Shown here: positions 16,283 to 32,500 of the stretch, one piece after another
Layout: the number at the start of each line of letters is the position of its first letter
Position numbering within the stretch: the first letter of the stretch is position 1
From: Annulohypoxylon bovei var. microspora
Lineage: Eukaryota > Ascomycota > Sordariomycetes > Xylariales > Hypoxylaceae
Assembly (NCBI GenBank): GCA_022836615.1
Contig: MU405238.1
Coordinates: 1-64,000, forward strand
Length of the DNA stretch: 64,000 nucleotides
Direction of reading: 5' to 3'
The notes under the pieces: generated by a model
The model's input: the letters and a program-made list of their open reading frames with translations, nothing else
What the model was told of the DNA's origin: nothing
Database searches by the model: none
Program-made: the position numbers and the translations under genes

Positions 16283-17282
16283 TATAAAGTATATAATGTT
16301 AAAATTAATAAAATTTTAATAATTTTATTTTTAAATTAAGGTGGGTATTTATTTTATTTATTATAATTTAATGAAAAATGGTTAAAAAGGTGTGAAATTA
16401 ATCTTAATTAATTTACTTAATTAAATATTATAATTTCCTATAAAATAAAAATATTATAATAAAATTCATCATTCATAAATTTATGTAAATTTTTTATAAT
16501 TAATTAATTAAATATTTCTAAACTTTACATTAATAATTTACATGTAATTATATGTATAATTTATTTTCATGTTTAAATATTTTTATGTAAAATAAGTTTT
16601 AATTTAAATTAAATTAAAATTAAAGAATAATCCTTTTAAAAGAAAAAAAAATTTCTAATAAATATATATATGTTTTAAAAGTTTAAAAAATAATAAATTA
16701 ATAATAATTAATTTATAAATTATTATATATTTTAAATATATAATAATAATTTATTAAAACATTATATTATAAAAATTAAGTTATAAATAAAAAAGTTATT
16801 TTAATTAAAATCAAGTTTAATAATGATATTTAATGGGAAAATAATAAACGAAGTTAATTAATTATTTAATAATAATATTTTAAATTAATGTTAATTATAA
16901 AGAATAATGTAAAATTAATAAATGGGTTAAAACTAAATGATTTTATATAAAAATTATAATAAACAATAAATGTATAAAAGTGAAAATGAAAATCACAATT
17001 AATTATTAATTAAAGTTTAATTTATTATGTATTACCGAATATTAAAATATTAAAACCTGACCCCACCGAACAAATAAACGATCCCACCGAAAATCATGGT
17101 TTTTTCCCTTTTATATTTCCTTTTTTTTATTTATTTAAAAACTTTCCATTTTAATAACCTCATAATTTAAATTATTTTTATTATATGGAAAAATATTAAA
17201 ATTAATTATAAAATTAAATAAAAAGTTAAGTAATAAAAAAAAAAAAACATTATTAAAAAAGGTACCAAAAATAAAATTAATG

Positions 17283-17535
17283 GTAATAAACATAAGAAAA
17301 ATAATATAAGCAATGGTAATAATAAGCATAAAAAGAAAAATAATATAAATGGTGGCGGTGGTAAATATAAAAAAAATAATATAAATAATGGTAACGGTAA
17401 ATATAAAAAAAGAAGTAATGTGAGCGGCGGTAATAATAATGGAAAACATAAAACGAAAAATGTAAATAAAAATAACGGTAAATATAAAATAAAAAATGCG
17501 AATAATAATGAAATTAATATAATTATTAACGAAAA
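17283..17535 (+). repeat. Coding-like tandem repeat, Gly/Asn/Lys-rich
   Basis: On the plus strand one frame stays open to a TAA at the end of the feature and reads as repeats of about 12-16 codons, such as GNNKHKKNN, GGGGKYKKNNINN and GNGKYKKRSN. The antisense frame 17135-17449 is also open. Either a fossil of a Gly/Arg/Lys-rich repeat protein or a minisatellite. There is no start context or flanking exon, so it is not called a gene. Confidence 0.45.
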
Positions 17536-20189
17536 TATATATGTTAATTTTTCTTAAAAACTTACCATTTATTTACTTTTATTAATTAATATTATTATTT
17601 ATAATAATTATAAAAAAATTATAATTATTAATAATGGTTAATATTAAATAATGGTTTAATATTTTAAAATTTATTATATTAAAATTAATTTTTAAAATAA
17701 AGTTATTAAAGGTTTTATAATTATATTATTAATTAATATTTAATATTATTATTAATTTTAAAACCTTACGACCTTTAATAATACCTTACTTTTTATTAAT
17801 GAAGGTAAGGTAAAAGCGTTTTGTAAAAAAAGAAAAAATAAAGAAAAATAAACTTATTTTATGCTTTTTATTATATTAAGTGGTTAAATATTAATTAAGG
17901 TGTTAATGCTAGTAGGGTTAATTAAGATATTATTAATTAAAATGGTAAAATTATTATTAATTTTTAAGTTAAAATTAATGTTAACGTTAATGTTAATGTT
18001 AATTATAACGCTTTTTATTATTAATTATTATAATTAAAAAAATTAAAAAATATATAAATAATGGTAAATGTATTATAATAATTTAAAAAAAAAATAATAA
18101 AAAAAGAATAAAATATATTATAAAAAAATTAAAAAATTAAGGGGGTAAAAGATAATAAAGTTTATATAATTTAATAAATAAAAAAAAAGCTTTAATTAAT
18201 ATTAAAATTTTTTTTTTTTATAATTAATATGTGTGTAATGTAATTAATATATATATAAAAAATAAATTATTATAAAAAATTTAATATATTTTTAAATAAA
18301 TATAAAAGTAATGGGTATAAGTATTTATTAAATAAATATTTAATATATTATTTTAAAATTATTATTAATTTTATATTTAAATAATAACGATGGTATAATA
18401 AATGATGGTTATTTATATTTATTTAATTATTTATTATTTATTAAAAGCGTTCCTTTTTTTAAAAGTGTATTTTATTTAATTTATTATATTATAAAATTAT
18501 TTAAGTTTAATTAATATATTAAAAATAATATATAATTAATTTTATAATTAATTAATTAATTTTTTTTTAATAATTGTTAATTTATAAAGTTTAAAAATTA
18601 TTTCACCATTTAAGATAACTTTTTAAAACGGTAAAAAAAAGCAATAATATCGTATAAAATTAAAAATAATTAATTTATAATTATTAAATATTTAAAAAAA
18701 ATAAAAACTTATATTTTTATAATTATCATATTTTTATAAAACTTTAATAAAATTGTAATTATAATGTATTTAAATAATTATTTATATTAATATTAAATTA
18801 TATATATACTTTAATTAAAATATAATTTTTACATAATTACTTAATAAAAGCGAGCTTTTAATTAACTTTTATTAATACATTTTTTAAAACGATTTAAATA
18901 ATAATTTTATTTATTAATAAATTAATTTTAATATTAAACTTATTTAAATTTTTAAAGGTTTATTCGATGTTAATAATATACTTGCTTTTATATATATTAT
19001 ATAACATTTATAGATGCATATTAATTTTTTTAATTAAGGTGGAAAAAAGGGGAGCAAAAAAAATAAAGCGAAGTATTTATTTTTTCGTATTATTTAAGTT
19101 AATTAAAATGTATGTTTTTAATATACGTTAATTTTTTCCGTTAATAAAGTTTTTATAAATTTATTAAAAAGTAAATTTAACTTTAAAAATCTTTCGTTTT
19201 TTAATTTAATAAAAAACTTTTTTATATATTAAACCTTTTTTAAGAAAAAAATATTCCAACTTTTATATTAATAATTAATATCATGGTTTATTAAAAGCAA
19301 AAAGGTGGTAATTAATTAAATATAATTATTTATATTTTGGAATTAAACCGTTATAATTAAATATAATTTAATGGTTTAAAATAATTAAAAGGATTTAAAT
19401 AAAGTTATAAATTATAAATATAAAAACTTTTTATTCCTTTTAATAAATTAAAACGTTTTTATAAGGTTTAATAAATTAAAAATTATATAAGTTTTTTATA
19501 ACGTGTTAAAAATTAACTTTTTTAAGTTTTTAATTTTAAAATTTATTATTATTAATTTTAAAACTTTAATAAATAAAGTTATAAATGGTTTATAATTAAC
19601 TTTGTAATTACATAAAAAAAAAAATAAAGAAATATATTATGCATTTTTTATAATAATTTAATTAAAGTGAAATAAAATCGATTATAACTTTATATAATAA
19701 TATTTAAAAAAAAACTTTAAAATTAACACGGTTAATTATAATTATATATATTAAAAATAAAACGTTAAAAAACTTAATTATAAATACATGTTATATTATA
19801 TTTATAAATTTAAAATTTACTTTAATAATAACTTTAAACGCGAATATATACCGGGGTTAACTTTAATAAAAAAAAATGAAAAAAATGTTTAATTTAATTT
19901 AAAAAAAAAGTTATAAATGTGGTTTAACGATAAATAAAATCGGTGTAAAAAGGTTAATTAAACGGAAATATAACGTTTATAATTAAATAAAATAAATAAA
20001 ATGAATTTATATTTAAATTATTTTTTTAATAAATATATATTTTACGTAAAATTATCCATTTAAATGGTATAATATTTTAAGTTTAATTAAAAATTAATGG
20101 TTTAATTTCTTGATTTTTTATTTTTATTTTTTTTATTATATAATAAAATAATTTATTATTATTTAATTAATAATTTACACATTTATTTA

Positions 20190-20715
20190 ACCATTTTTTA
20201 AGCTTTTCTTTTAATTACTTATATTACCACCCGTTTAATTAACCGTTAAACCACCCCATAAATTATCTTATAAACCACCTTTTATCGAACTTTTAAACCA
20301 CCCGCCGGACCTCCCATTTTACCACCTTTTAAACCATTTATATATCCCTTATTAAACCACCTTTTAAACCTTTTTTTTAACTTCATTAAACCCTTGGTTT
20401 AACCACCGGTTTAACCCCCATAACTTCCCTTAATTTAAACATTTAATTAACCACTTATTAATTTACCTTTTAAGCTTTTTATAAAGTTACCCATTAATTT
20501 ATTAAACCATTTATTAAACCTTTTATTAATCCCCCGTTAAAACACCCCCGGATAAACCACCCCCGGTTTATTTACCCACCGGTTTAACCACCTTTTATAC
20601 CACCTTTTTAACCACCCGTTTAACTTTTATTTAAACCCCGTTAAACCACCCGTCGTGCCACCCAATTAATTACCCGTGGCCACTTATAACCACCTTTTTA
20701 ACGCTTTAACCATTT
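20190..20715 (+). repeat. AACCACC tract, mutated copy 1
   Basis: An irregular array of TTAAACCACC, TTTAACCACC and TTTTATACCACC-like units every 10-20 bp. The same kind of tract lies at 44400-45190, and in both places it runs directly into the same downstream element, so the tract is a constant part of a larger repeat. Confidence 0.75.
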
Positions 20716-22560
20716 TATTAAAAATTATTTAATTATTTATTTTTTTACATAAATTAAATTAATTACGTAAGCACTTTAAGTAATTAATTCATTTACCACC
20801 CATTTAATTTATGCGCGAAAACCAACTTTTAATAAGTTTTTCGTTTTCGAAAAATTAAATTTTATTAAAAATTATTTTTTTATAAATAAATTACCTTAAA
20901 AATTAAAATTTATTATTTAATTAATTAAAAGGTTTAAAATGGACCCACTTCCAAAACCATGCATTTAATTAATCGTTATAAATATAATAATTTTATTAAA
21001 AATAATGAAGTTTATATATTTTTTAATGCCGGAAATCCGGGATTACCGTAATAAAAAATTTGCCTCGAATTTATAAAGGGTTATTATATTAAGGTTTAAT
21101 TAAATTAATTATTTTAAGAAAATATTTAAGAAATTAATTTATTTCTTATTTGGAAAAGTGTTAAAAGTGGTCCGGGCGTAATCGGTACACGTTTCGTTAT
21201 ACGAATCCTTATATAAATAAATATATTCCTAAATTCGAAAGCCCGTGCTTTAATCCATTTTCATTAATTTTAAGTACGCTTTTTAATTAATTATATTACA
21301 TCGAAAAAACGTTCGAACTTATTATAAATAAAAAGATTTAAAAGCGCATTTAAAGTCGAATTAAATAAATTAAATTACATTATAATAAATTTAATGGTTT
21401 TTAAAAAATTCGTTATTAAATTATAATGTGTAAATTTAATAATTAAAAAAACGGAATTAATTAAACCACATTTAACCGAATTTAACTTATATAAATTTAA
21501 ACGCACTTATAAATGTAGCTTAATCATTTTTTTATAAGGTGTTTTTTAATTATAACTTTTTAATAACTTTTTAATAATTTTTTAACCACGTGTTACTTAA
21601 CGACGAAAAGGTTTAATATCATGTAACCGGTTTCATTTAATTCGTTTAAATGAAATTAATATATTAATATTTTCTTAAATTTTATTACAAATTAATTAAA
21701 GTAAAATTAACTTGTAAAAAAATGAACGATTAAAGGTAAAATAAAAAAAAATAAAAATAAAATTATAAAAAAAAAAAAATATAAGGTTTTAATTAATTAA
21801 AATTAAAAAAACAAAGGTAATAATTATAATAATAATAATAAATATAATTATAATTATAATTTTAATTATATAAAAAATTAATAAATTAAATTAAAAATTT
21901 AATTTAAAAGGATTATTTTTCATTTTTATATAAAAAATTAAAAACCGTTAAATTAATAAAATAAAAGCGGGAAAAAAATAATTAAATAAAAGTTTATAAA
22001 GCTTTGAAAAATGGTTTTTACGTAAAAAGAAAAATTTATATAAATAATTATATATTTAATTAAATATTATAAAAAAAAGGAAATAAATAAATAAAATAAA
22101 AGGTTAAATAAAAAGGTAAATTTATAAAAACGATGCATTTAATTAAAAAAAGGTGTTTATTTAATTAATTCTTAATAATTATATTAAAAATAATTAAATT
22201 AATAAAAATTTAATTTAATTTAATTAATTAATTAATCGATAATTATAAGCGGCCGGATTAAATAAAACGTTTAAAAAAATATAAAAATAAAAAATCAAAA
22301 AATTAAATTTAAGGATTTCAAAGTTATGGTTTTAATTAATTAAAGCTTTAAAAAAGGAATAAAGTTAAAAAAACCCGCTTAATTAAACGATACACTTAAT
22401 TAAAAACTATCCATGAATTAACATAAAATTAAAAAAAATTTAATATTAAGTGGGTAATTTAAACTAAGAAAAAAACCCTTTATATAACGTGAAATGTAAC
22501 GTATTTTATAATTAAAATTTAAAGTTATTATATTTACGGATGCGGGGACCTCACGTTTAA
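20716..22560 (+). repeat. Repeat R1, RIP-mutated copy
   Basis: Colinear with the unmutated copy at 45190-46334. Shared landmarks are AATTACGTAA followed by GCGCGA..CCA and TTTTTCGTTTT (20755-20845), GGGATTACCGTAATA (about 21038), ACGATGCA..AATTAA (about 22133), ACGATACACTTAATTAA (about 22388) and GGATGCGGGGACCTCACG (about 22538). Over 22474-22554 there are no indels and every difference is a transition. The copy is longer than its partner, so there are internal indels. No coding capacity is visible. Confidence 0.85.
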
Positions 22561-22589
22561 TAAAATCGTTAAATTTAAATAAAAATATA

Positions 22590-22810
22590 AATCTTTAATT
22601 TAAGGTTTTTATAATAACGCTTGGACCACTTGTGGTAACAAGCGTTAATTATTAAAATAACTTTAAATTACATGTAAATTTTAATTAATTTAAAAATTTA
22701 AAATAATTAATAATTTAATAATAAATTATTTTTATTAAATACATTAAATAACGTTTATATATATAAACGATATTCCGTATAATTAAAAGGTTCGAAAACA
22801 TACTTAAAAA
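22590..22810 (+). repeat. Hairpin element R2, RIP-mutated copy 1
   Basis: Homologous to 40620-40845 (same strand) and to the reverse complement of about 47140-47356. The GC-rich hairpin AACGCTTGGACCAC..CAAGCGTT at 22616-22646 stands out in AT-rich surroundings. Further right, AATAACGT..ATATAAACGATATT matches the same position in the unmutated element apart from transitions. Confidence 0.8.
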
Positions 22811-22869
22811 CATAAAAAACTAATAAACCTTTTTAAATTTAATTAACATTAACGAAACATTTTTAATTA

Positions 22870-23015
22870 ATTAAATTTATCCACCCTTTTAATTAAATGT
22901 ATTTTTCTTTTAAACTTATTTTTTAATTACTTACACATGTAATAACCCTTTTAAACCACCCTTTCAATTAACCACTTTTTAAACCATGTGTTAAACCACT
23001 TTTAAACCACTTTTT
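22870..23015 (+). repeat. AACCACC tract, short copy
   Basis: Contains TTTTAAACCACCCTTTC and several AAACCACTTTT units, like the tracts at 20190 and 44400. It follows R2 copy 1. Confidence 0.55.
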
Positions 23016-23425
23016 ATATATAAAAAAAAAGTTAATGAATTATTTATATTAAAAGCTTTTATTTAATTATATAACGAATTAACTTAGGTTAAAAATCAAG
23101 TTTTTAAAACCATATAAAGTTTTAAAACTATGTAAGTTTAATGGTTAAAGGTAAAATTAAAATTAAGGTTAAAATTTAAAAGGTTAAAATTTAAGGGGTT
23201 AAAAGGCGGTGGAAGTTCCCCATGTGGAAATATATTCTTTTTATTAAAAAGTGGTTAAAAAAAACTTTATAACTTTATATAACTTTATGTGGCTTGTGTT
23301 ATATAAAGTTACATTTAACATAAATTTAAAAATTAACATTTTATATATTTATATAATAATAAAAAATAATAAAATTATAATACATTATAAAGTATTACAT
23401 GTAACATAATGTAATTTATTACCTT

Positions 23426-23510
23426 TAATAAATTAATAAATAAATTAATAAATTAATAAATTAATAAATTAATAATTAATAAGTAAATTAATTAATTATT
23501 TAATTAATTA
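23426..23510. repeat. AATTAATA octanucleotide microsatellite
   Basis: A run of TAATAAAT and TTAATAAA units grading into TTAATTAA. Simple repeat. Confidence 0.75.
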
Positions 23511-26500
23511 TTAAAAATTAAAATTAAATAAATTATTTTTATTAATATAAAAGTTGTAATTAATTTAATATATTAAAGTTTTATTTTAATATAATTTATA
23601 TATAATTTATTTATTTTTTTAATAATTAAAATTATATTAAAGATTTTTATAATAATTTTAAAATTAAAGTTAATTTTAATAATATGTTTTTTCATTATTT
23701 TTTAAAAAAAAAGTGGTAATAAAAAATTATTTATAAAAAGAAATTAAGAAAATTAAATTTTAATTAAAATATAAATTTAATCCGTTATAATAAAGAAATT
23801 ATAATTATAAAAAAAAAAATAAAAAATAATGTTATTATAATAAAAGTGTTTTATAAATAAGCCGAAAATTGTAAATACGTTTTTAAATAAAGTGTTAAAA
23901 CTTTATTACAAAATAAGCGTAATTTATTAAACGTTAATAAATAATTTATTTTCATTATTATCTTTAATATAATTAATAAATATATAAAATTTATTACGAT
24001 TAATTTATTAAAGAAAATTATAAATATACGAAATACCGATTTATAAAATTTTAAAATTATTTTAATTATTATTATAATTAATTTAAAATGTGCGATTAAA
24101 TTTTTAACGGTTAAAAATAATGAAATGAAAAAGGTTATAATTATTAAGTAAGTTAAACTTAATGTTAATATATTTTGAAAAAATAAAGTTTAAATTATTA
24201 ATAAAAAATTTAATAATATTAAAAAATATTTTAATAAAAATATTAATAAAAAATATTAATATATTAAAAACTTAGAATTATAAATAAATAAAAGTTTATA
24301 AATAATTTGTAAATCCAAGTAATTTAAGGATTAAAAGATTTTAAAATTTTAAAAAAACGTTAATACCTTAACCATTATTTACGATAAAAAGTAAAAAAAG
24401 TTAAATTAACTTTAAGTGGAAATTTATTATTATGTTTTTAACTTTTAAAATAATGTTAAATATATAAAAGAAAGCTTTTAATATGTTTTTAAGTTAAAAG
24501 ATGTAAATACTTGCTTTTTAAAAACTTATGTTTTAAAAAAAAAAAAGCTTATTATTAAATAATGAATATAATTTATTAAGTTATTCGCTTAATTTTTTAT
24601 CTTATAATGTAACTTAATTAACGTTAATTATAATGGTTAAATCATGTTTATATAAACGGTTTTTAAAAGTAAAAACATAACCGACAAAACTTGCTTATAA
24701 TAATTTAAGTTATAATTAATTTTTTTAATTTAACATAAAAATAAAAATTAATGTTTTCCCCTTCCCCCCGCCGTTATAAGCGTTATAAAGGCGGTAAACC
24801 AACTTTTTAAACGCGCATTAAATAAATCATAAAATAAAAAATTAATTTATAACCTTAACTTATTATAACGGCACCTTTTAAAAAATAAAATTATGTTTAT
24901 TTATATTATATTATTTACATTTAAAAAGTTTTTAAATATTATAATTTTAATGAACTTTACGTAAATTAAAGCTTATATTTAAATCTTTTTCTTTAACTTT
25001 TAATAAATAACTTTACTTATCGCCAAGTGGTAATTATTTATTTTAAAGGCTTATATTATTTTAAAAAAATTAAAAAATTATTTATAAAATACCTTGCTAT
25101 TAATTTAATTTGTAAACTTGTTACGAATATTAAATTTAAATATAAAAATTTATAATACCTTATTAATTACGTTAAAGGATCACTTCTTTTACGTACCTTG
25201 TAAAACATTACTTTTTACGTTATTTAAAATAAAGAATTATTAAATTATTACATTTAATTTAAATCACAAGTTAATTTATTTAATCCATGGAATTAAAGGC
25301 GAATATATTATTAATGAAATAAAAATATATTATAAAATAATAACTTTTTAATTATATTAAAATATTTAATTTAAAGTTAATAATAAATTTAAAATTTACT
25401 TTATAAAAAAAAAATTTATAATGAAAGTTAACCTTGACTTTTAAAAGACGGATATAAAAGTAAATTTTTATTTTAAAGGGATTTTAAAAAGTATTTTTAA
25501 TAATAAAAAATATACGATATATTATATAACTTATTATATATAATTTTTATTAATTAATACATATAAAAAAATAAAGAATTATTTTTATTATTAAAGAATT
25601 TAATAATACATTTATATATATATATTTAATATATTTTATTATTAATATAAAAAAACTTTTTATAATTATATAATATTATTTTTATTTTCTTATTTTTTTA
25701 TTAACTTTATGTAAAGAGATATTTACTTTTTTTATTTATTTTAATTTTAAAATAAATCTTTTTATTTATTTTTATAATATTACCCTTTTAATAATTAAAA
25801 ATATAATTTATTACTTTTGTTTTTTTTAATTTTATAAATTGCGCGAAGTATATTAAATCCTTTTTATTCGACTAATATTTACTTAAATAATATAAATATA
25901 TAAAACCTTTATTCTTATTTACTTTTTATTTTTTTTTTTCTTTTATTTTTTTTTATATTTTTTAATTTCTTAAATATATATTATATTACTTTATTATTTA
26001 TTTTATTATATTTTCTTTTATTATCCTTTTATTTTATTATTATAATAATGAAAACTTTTATTTCCATAAGATTCCTTATTAAGATTATTATATTATAATG
26101 GTTAAACATCTTTATTTTATTAATAAAAAATTTAAAAAGGTTATTAATAAAAAAATTATTTAATATAATTTTATGTATTATAAATTAATATATATTCTTT
26201 TTTTAATGATTATAAATATAAATTATTAATGTTATATTTATAATTAATATAAAAATTATATAATGTTTTTCCTACTTCGCATATTATTAATGTTATTTTT
26301 TTATATATATTAATTATTCTTTGCTTATATTTAATATTTAATTTAAATATTAACCATTTATTATATTTTAAATTAATTATTTAACATTATAAAATATTAT
26401 GAAAAAGCTTAATATTATATATAATTCTTATATTAAAGCTATTTAAATAAATAAAAATAATTTTAAAATTATATTAAAAAAATATAACTTTATTTATAAT

Positions 26501-29500
26501 AAATGGAATTAAGTTATTAATTAAAGTAATTCATATACGGGACGGACTCGTTTCGCTACCCACCATGTAATATTTGATAAAAAAAAACTAAACGTTAACG
26601 ACTTAATATTTATAAAAAACAATGAATATATAAAAATAAAAGGTGGCTTACTTAATTTTTTAAATGAAAATATCATTAAATAAATATTTTAATGAAATTT
26701 AAAGAAAAGTTTTATCATGTTAATAAAAGTATAAAAAATTATTATTATTATGTTTATTAAGTTCATTATTAAAATAATTAAATTAATTATTTATTATTAT
26801 AATATTTTATATACTTAATATAACTTTTAATTTAATTAATCTTTTATAATATAAACATTAATTAATAATAACTTATTAAGGTAATTAAAATTTATCCACT
26901 CGAATTCGTAATATTATTTTCCTATGTTTAATAATAATTATTTTATTATATTTAATATTAACCATTTTTTTATATTTAATATTAATTATTTTAATTTTTG
27001 CTTTTTTTGGATTTATTATTTTATGTAAGGTTTTAATTAAATTATTGCTTAATATATTATCCCTTTTATAATTAAATTTTAATTAATATTTTTCTTTTAT
27101 ATTATTTTTTTTTTTTTATTTATTTAACATTTATTTATTAATTTAAACCTTTTCCATTATAAATTAATTTAATGTGGTTTTTAATGGTTTTTAAGTGGAT
27201 ATTATGGATGGGTTTTTCATTTATTATTTACTTTATTAAAGCTATTATAATAAAATGGTTAATAACCTTTTAAAATTTAATGAATATAAGGTGGTAAAAA
27301 TCCATCATTATCATTTAATACACCATATGTTATATATTTAATAATTTATTTATAAATATTTATTAATTAATTAATAAGTTATTATTAACTCCATTATTTA
27401 TTTACTATATTTTACAATTAATAATAATTATTATTATATAAGTCACCTTTTTATGTATACCTCTTTATAAAAATTATTTTATTTATACATTATTTAAAAG
27501 TAAATAATATTTTCTTAATGGTTATTATATTAAACCTTAAAATGGTATATTAAAACTTCGTTAAAACTTATTTAAATTATTATCTTAATATTAATATTAA
27601 AAAAATCCAATATTTAAAATTAAAGTGTTTATAATTTTTATAAAATCTTTTTCATTTAAAAAATTATTATATTAAAGATTACGTTATTTAATTTAATAAA
27701 AATAATTTAAACGGTCTTATAATTATTAATAATTATATAATTAATATAATTTTTAATAAAGAATTTATTACGATCCATAATGTTAAAACTTAAATACCTA
27801 TTATAAAAAATATTTTAAAAATAAAATCTAATAACCATTAATATTTTATAATAAGAAAAAAATTATATATACCGAATAAAAGGTTTAATATTAAATTAAT
27901 TTAAGCGGTTTTATTTATTATTATATAATAAAGGTTTAATTTTTTTTAATGTAATCATTTTTTACGTATAAAGTTAATTAACGAATATTAATTATTTAAT
28001 GTTATTATGGTAGCTTTATATACGTTTATCGTTCTTTTATTTAATTTAATTAATTAATTAATCCTTAATTTCATCTTAAATAATAACCTTAATAATGTTT
28101 AATGGTTTTTATTAATAATTAATAATAAATAAAGCTTTTGTAAATTAATGACTTTTAATAATTATATATATATAATTATAAAATTTACTTTTATTTTATT
28201 TATTTATTAAACCTTTAAACTTAAAAATGTCTTTGGTAAAGTTTAACCTTAAACTTTAAACTTTATTATAATAAATATTAACGTTAATATAAAACCTAAT
28301 TTATTAAATAATTTAAAACGTTAAAAAGAATTGTTTTCTTTTAATATATAAGTTTTATTAAAAAATAAAAACAAAATGCTTAAACTTAATTTTTTAAAAT
28401 ATATGTTTTAAATAATTAATAATGAAATTAAAATGATTTTTAATGGTTTTATAATAATGAAAATATGTGGATTTATCATGTAAATTAATGCTTTAAGGTT
28501 TAGAATAAAATCTTTAATAAAATATTCGGCATTATTAACCATTTTTAAGCCTTAATATATATTTTCTATAAATGAAATAAGCATATTTTTTATTAACGGT
28601 AAATAAACTAATATTTTAAAAATTAAGTTATTTATAATTTCAAATGTTTATAATAATATTTTAATTTTATTTTTATCTTTATATTTTAAAGTATATTTTA
28701 ATAAAAAAATATAAACATTTTACTTTTACTTTCTAATAAACGTTATTATCATTTATAAATTAATAACGTATTATATTAAATTTAATAAAATAATAACCTT
28801 ACATTTTACATTTAATGATATGTTATTTAATTATATTAATTATATGTTTAATATATTAACATTTTATTTTATTTGGAAACTATTTTTTAAATGCTTAAAT
28901 AAATTAATGAATAAAATATTTATTATTCTTATTTATTAATTTAAAATGATTATAATGTTAAACTTTTCTTATAATTTATAACTTAAAAAATGCTCTTTAT
29001 TTTTAACTTCGAATAATTCCCTTATTTCTTTATATGTTTTCTTATTAATTATTTTATTTAAATAAAATATAAATATACTTTAAACTAGTTTAAATTAATA
29101 AAAATTACCATAAAAAATAATAATAAAAATACTTTTAAAATCATTATTAAATTTATTACGAACCTTTTAAAGTTAAAAATACATTTAATGAATATTTTAT
29201 CCGTTTATTATATTATATTTATTTAATATTAAAATATTAAATTATTTCCATAAAGCTTTCTTTTCATTAAATAATTAATAAAACTTAACATTAAATAACT
29301 TAATAATAAAGTGAATTATTATTTTATTAATATTAACTTTAATAAAACTTAATATTACGATAAACCTAATCTTTCTTTATATACCTTTAACTTTAAAACA
29401 TTTAAATAAAGTTTTAATAATCATACTCTTTTCTATTCCTCCTTTACCCTTAAAGTAAAAAAGCAATTACTTATTATCTTACAAAGAAACTTCTTTAACA

Positions 29501-32500
29501 TATATATAATTATTTATTTTATTAAATCATAATATATTAATTTTATCCAAATATTAATAAATGATATTTAAATAAATTAATTATTTAATGTTTAATTTAT
29601 TTATTTTTATTAAAATTAAAGTTATTTTAAATTAAATATAATTAAAGTAATAATCGATTATAATTATTATATACAATTTTAAATAACGTTTTAATTTAAT
29701 TAAATTTCTTATTAACAATAAATTTTCGTTTATTTTTATTAATTCTTTTATTTTTATAAAGTTAAATACTTTTCTTTTTCTTTTACTAATGTTTATATTA
29801 TTTATATTTTAAAAAAACGGTTAATTCATTTTATTTATTTCTTTTATTTCCTTTTTAATTATTTTTATTTATATATTCCATTTTAATATACTTAACCTTG
29901 TTTTTTATTTTTTTATTTGGTTAAAAACGGCGTGATTTATTAATTTGTGTTTTATTAATGCATCGGTTATTCTTATATTTATATTATTAATTAAAGTTTA
30001 ATAATAATTAAATTTTTTTTTAATTAATAAGTTAAATACTTTTTTAAATTTATTAAAATTATAAAGCTTCTTAAAGAAAAAGGTAATGTTAATTTAAATA
30101 TTAATGATTTTTAAAAATAATGGAAAAACGTTTTAATAAATTTAAAAATTTGTTTAAGTTTTAACGCCTTACTTGTTTTGTTTTTTATATTATTATTTAC
30201 TTTAAATTCTTTGTTATTTTTAATGTTAATGGTTTTGTTTTAATTTATATAAGCATCTTATATTTTTATATTATAAATAATGTTTTCCTTTAATTTTTTC
30301 ATTAAATTAAAGTTATTATTAATAAACTTTAATTAATTACTTAACGTTTTATTTAAGTTTTTTTAAAAATTAATTAATGAGGCTTTATTTATTATTAAAA
30401 ATTCTTTTTAAAGTATAAATAAATTAAAAAAAATAATAATGTTTTTATTATAAGTTTTTTTTTCGTTAAAATTTAATAATAATCTTTTAAATAATAAAAG
30501 AATTTTGATTTTATTTTTAATAATAATCTTTTAATAAAACCTATTATTTATTAACATACCGTTAAAAGCAATGTAATTAATTATTTATTTCGCTTTTTAA
30601 TTAATATTTTAAATTAATTATAAATTTGGTTATAGTATAATTTTAATGGTTAAAACGTAATCGTATAAATATATATCGTTTAAAAGATTTTTACGTTAAT
30701 AATAAATGTTAAAAATATTAAATTTAACCTTATTAACATAATTTAAAAATATCATTAACTTATTTTATCGTTTTAAATCCCTTTATAATACGGTGAAAAC
30801 CAAATTTTAAAAATAAAGCCATTAACACCGAATTATTTAATATAAAGTATTATAATAAATTTAATGTTAAAAGGGTTTAAAGTAATAAAATGTATTATAT
30901 TTAAATATATAATTACACATATTAATGGAAAATAATTTTCGTTTAAAGAAAATCTTATTTAATATTTAAATCATAAAACTCCGAGTTATTTTATTATTAT
31001 CGTTAATATTAATAAATTTTAAATTTTTTTTTAAAATATTAAAGTAAATAATTAAAAAGGTTAATCGTTAATATATAAACGATTTCAACTTTATTATATA
31101 ATTAATAATATAATAAAATAATATTAAGGTTTATAACTTTATAAAAATTATAATAAAATTATAATTATATTATAAAATTATTATTATAACCTTATTTTAA
31201 TATATATAATTTTATGATCTTTTTTTTATATGTAAAATACTTTCGTTATATTATTAATAATATTTTAAAGCGTTTTTCTTTTTTAAATATATTGTTTTTA
31301 AATGGGTTAAAATTAATTAACATAAAAGGTTTTAATGGTATAATAAATATCGCGTCTTTTATTTCGTTTATTACTTATAATTAATTATTTTTATTAATGT
31401 TATTATTATTTAATAATTTTTTTTTATAAAATAACTTATTCGGTTTTAAGTTAATATGTTAATTAATTTTATTATTAATTTAAGTAATATTTTAATAACT
31501 TTAAAATTTATTATCTTCATATATTAATGGTTAATTAATTTGTTAAGGAATGTATATAAATTGTTTAATTATTTTTTAATTTTTGTTTTATACATAAATA
31601 ATATTTAAGAAGATTTATAATAATAAAATATTATTTTTATTATTTTAAATGTTTTAAAATTAGTTATTTAAGGGGATATTAAGGTATAAATAATTATTTT
31701 CTTTAAGTTATTAAAAAACTTTTATTATTATAAATTTTTATATTTTTAAGAAAAATAACACATTTGCTTTTTATAATTTATTAATTAAATATCATAAAAT
31801 TAATATTAACTTATAAATATCTTATATTATTAATATATGAATAATAAATGAATTAACATATTTACGTTTTTATTAAAACCACATATATTGGTTTTTTATA
31901 TTAAAAACCTTATTGTTTATTATTTAAGTTAAAGCTTTATAAAAGAAAATATTTTATCGATAAATAAAAGTGTTAAGGTTTTTATATTATGTTAATAAAC
32001 ATTATTTAAGAAAAATAAATAAATAAATATATAAATATTTAAATATATTATAATAATATAAATATATTAACGATTTATATATTTTAAAAATTAAAAACAT
32101 TTTTTAAAATAAATATAAAAATAATATTATATTTATTAATAATGTTTTTATTATAAGCCCTTTTTATCCCTTTTTATTTTAATTATGATTAAATTCTTTT
32201 TAATTTCATAATAACTTTTATTAATGTAATAAAAAATATCTTAATTCTTAAATATAAAAATTAATTTATTAAGTTTAAGTTTATTATTTTAATGCTTTTA
32301 ATAAGAACTATTATTTTAAAAGATTCCTTTAATTAATTTTAATTAAACATCTTCTTTTCATAATATAAAATTAATTATAATAACTTATATATTTAATTAA
32401 AATTTAAAATAATGGATTTTATTTAAGAAAATGGTAATTTTATTAAATGGTAATTTAAATGTTTGGTTAATTTAAATAAAAAATAATAAGTTATTAAACG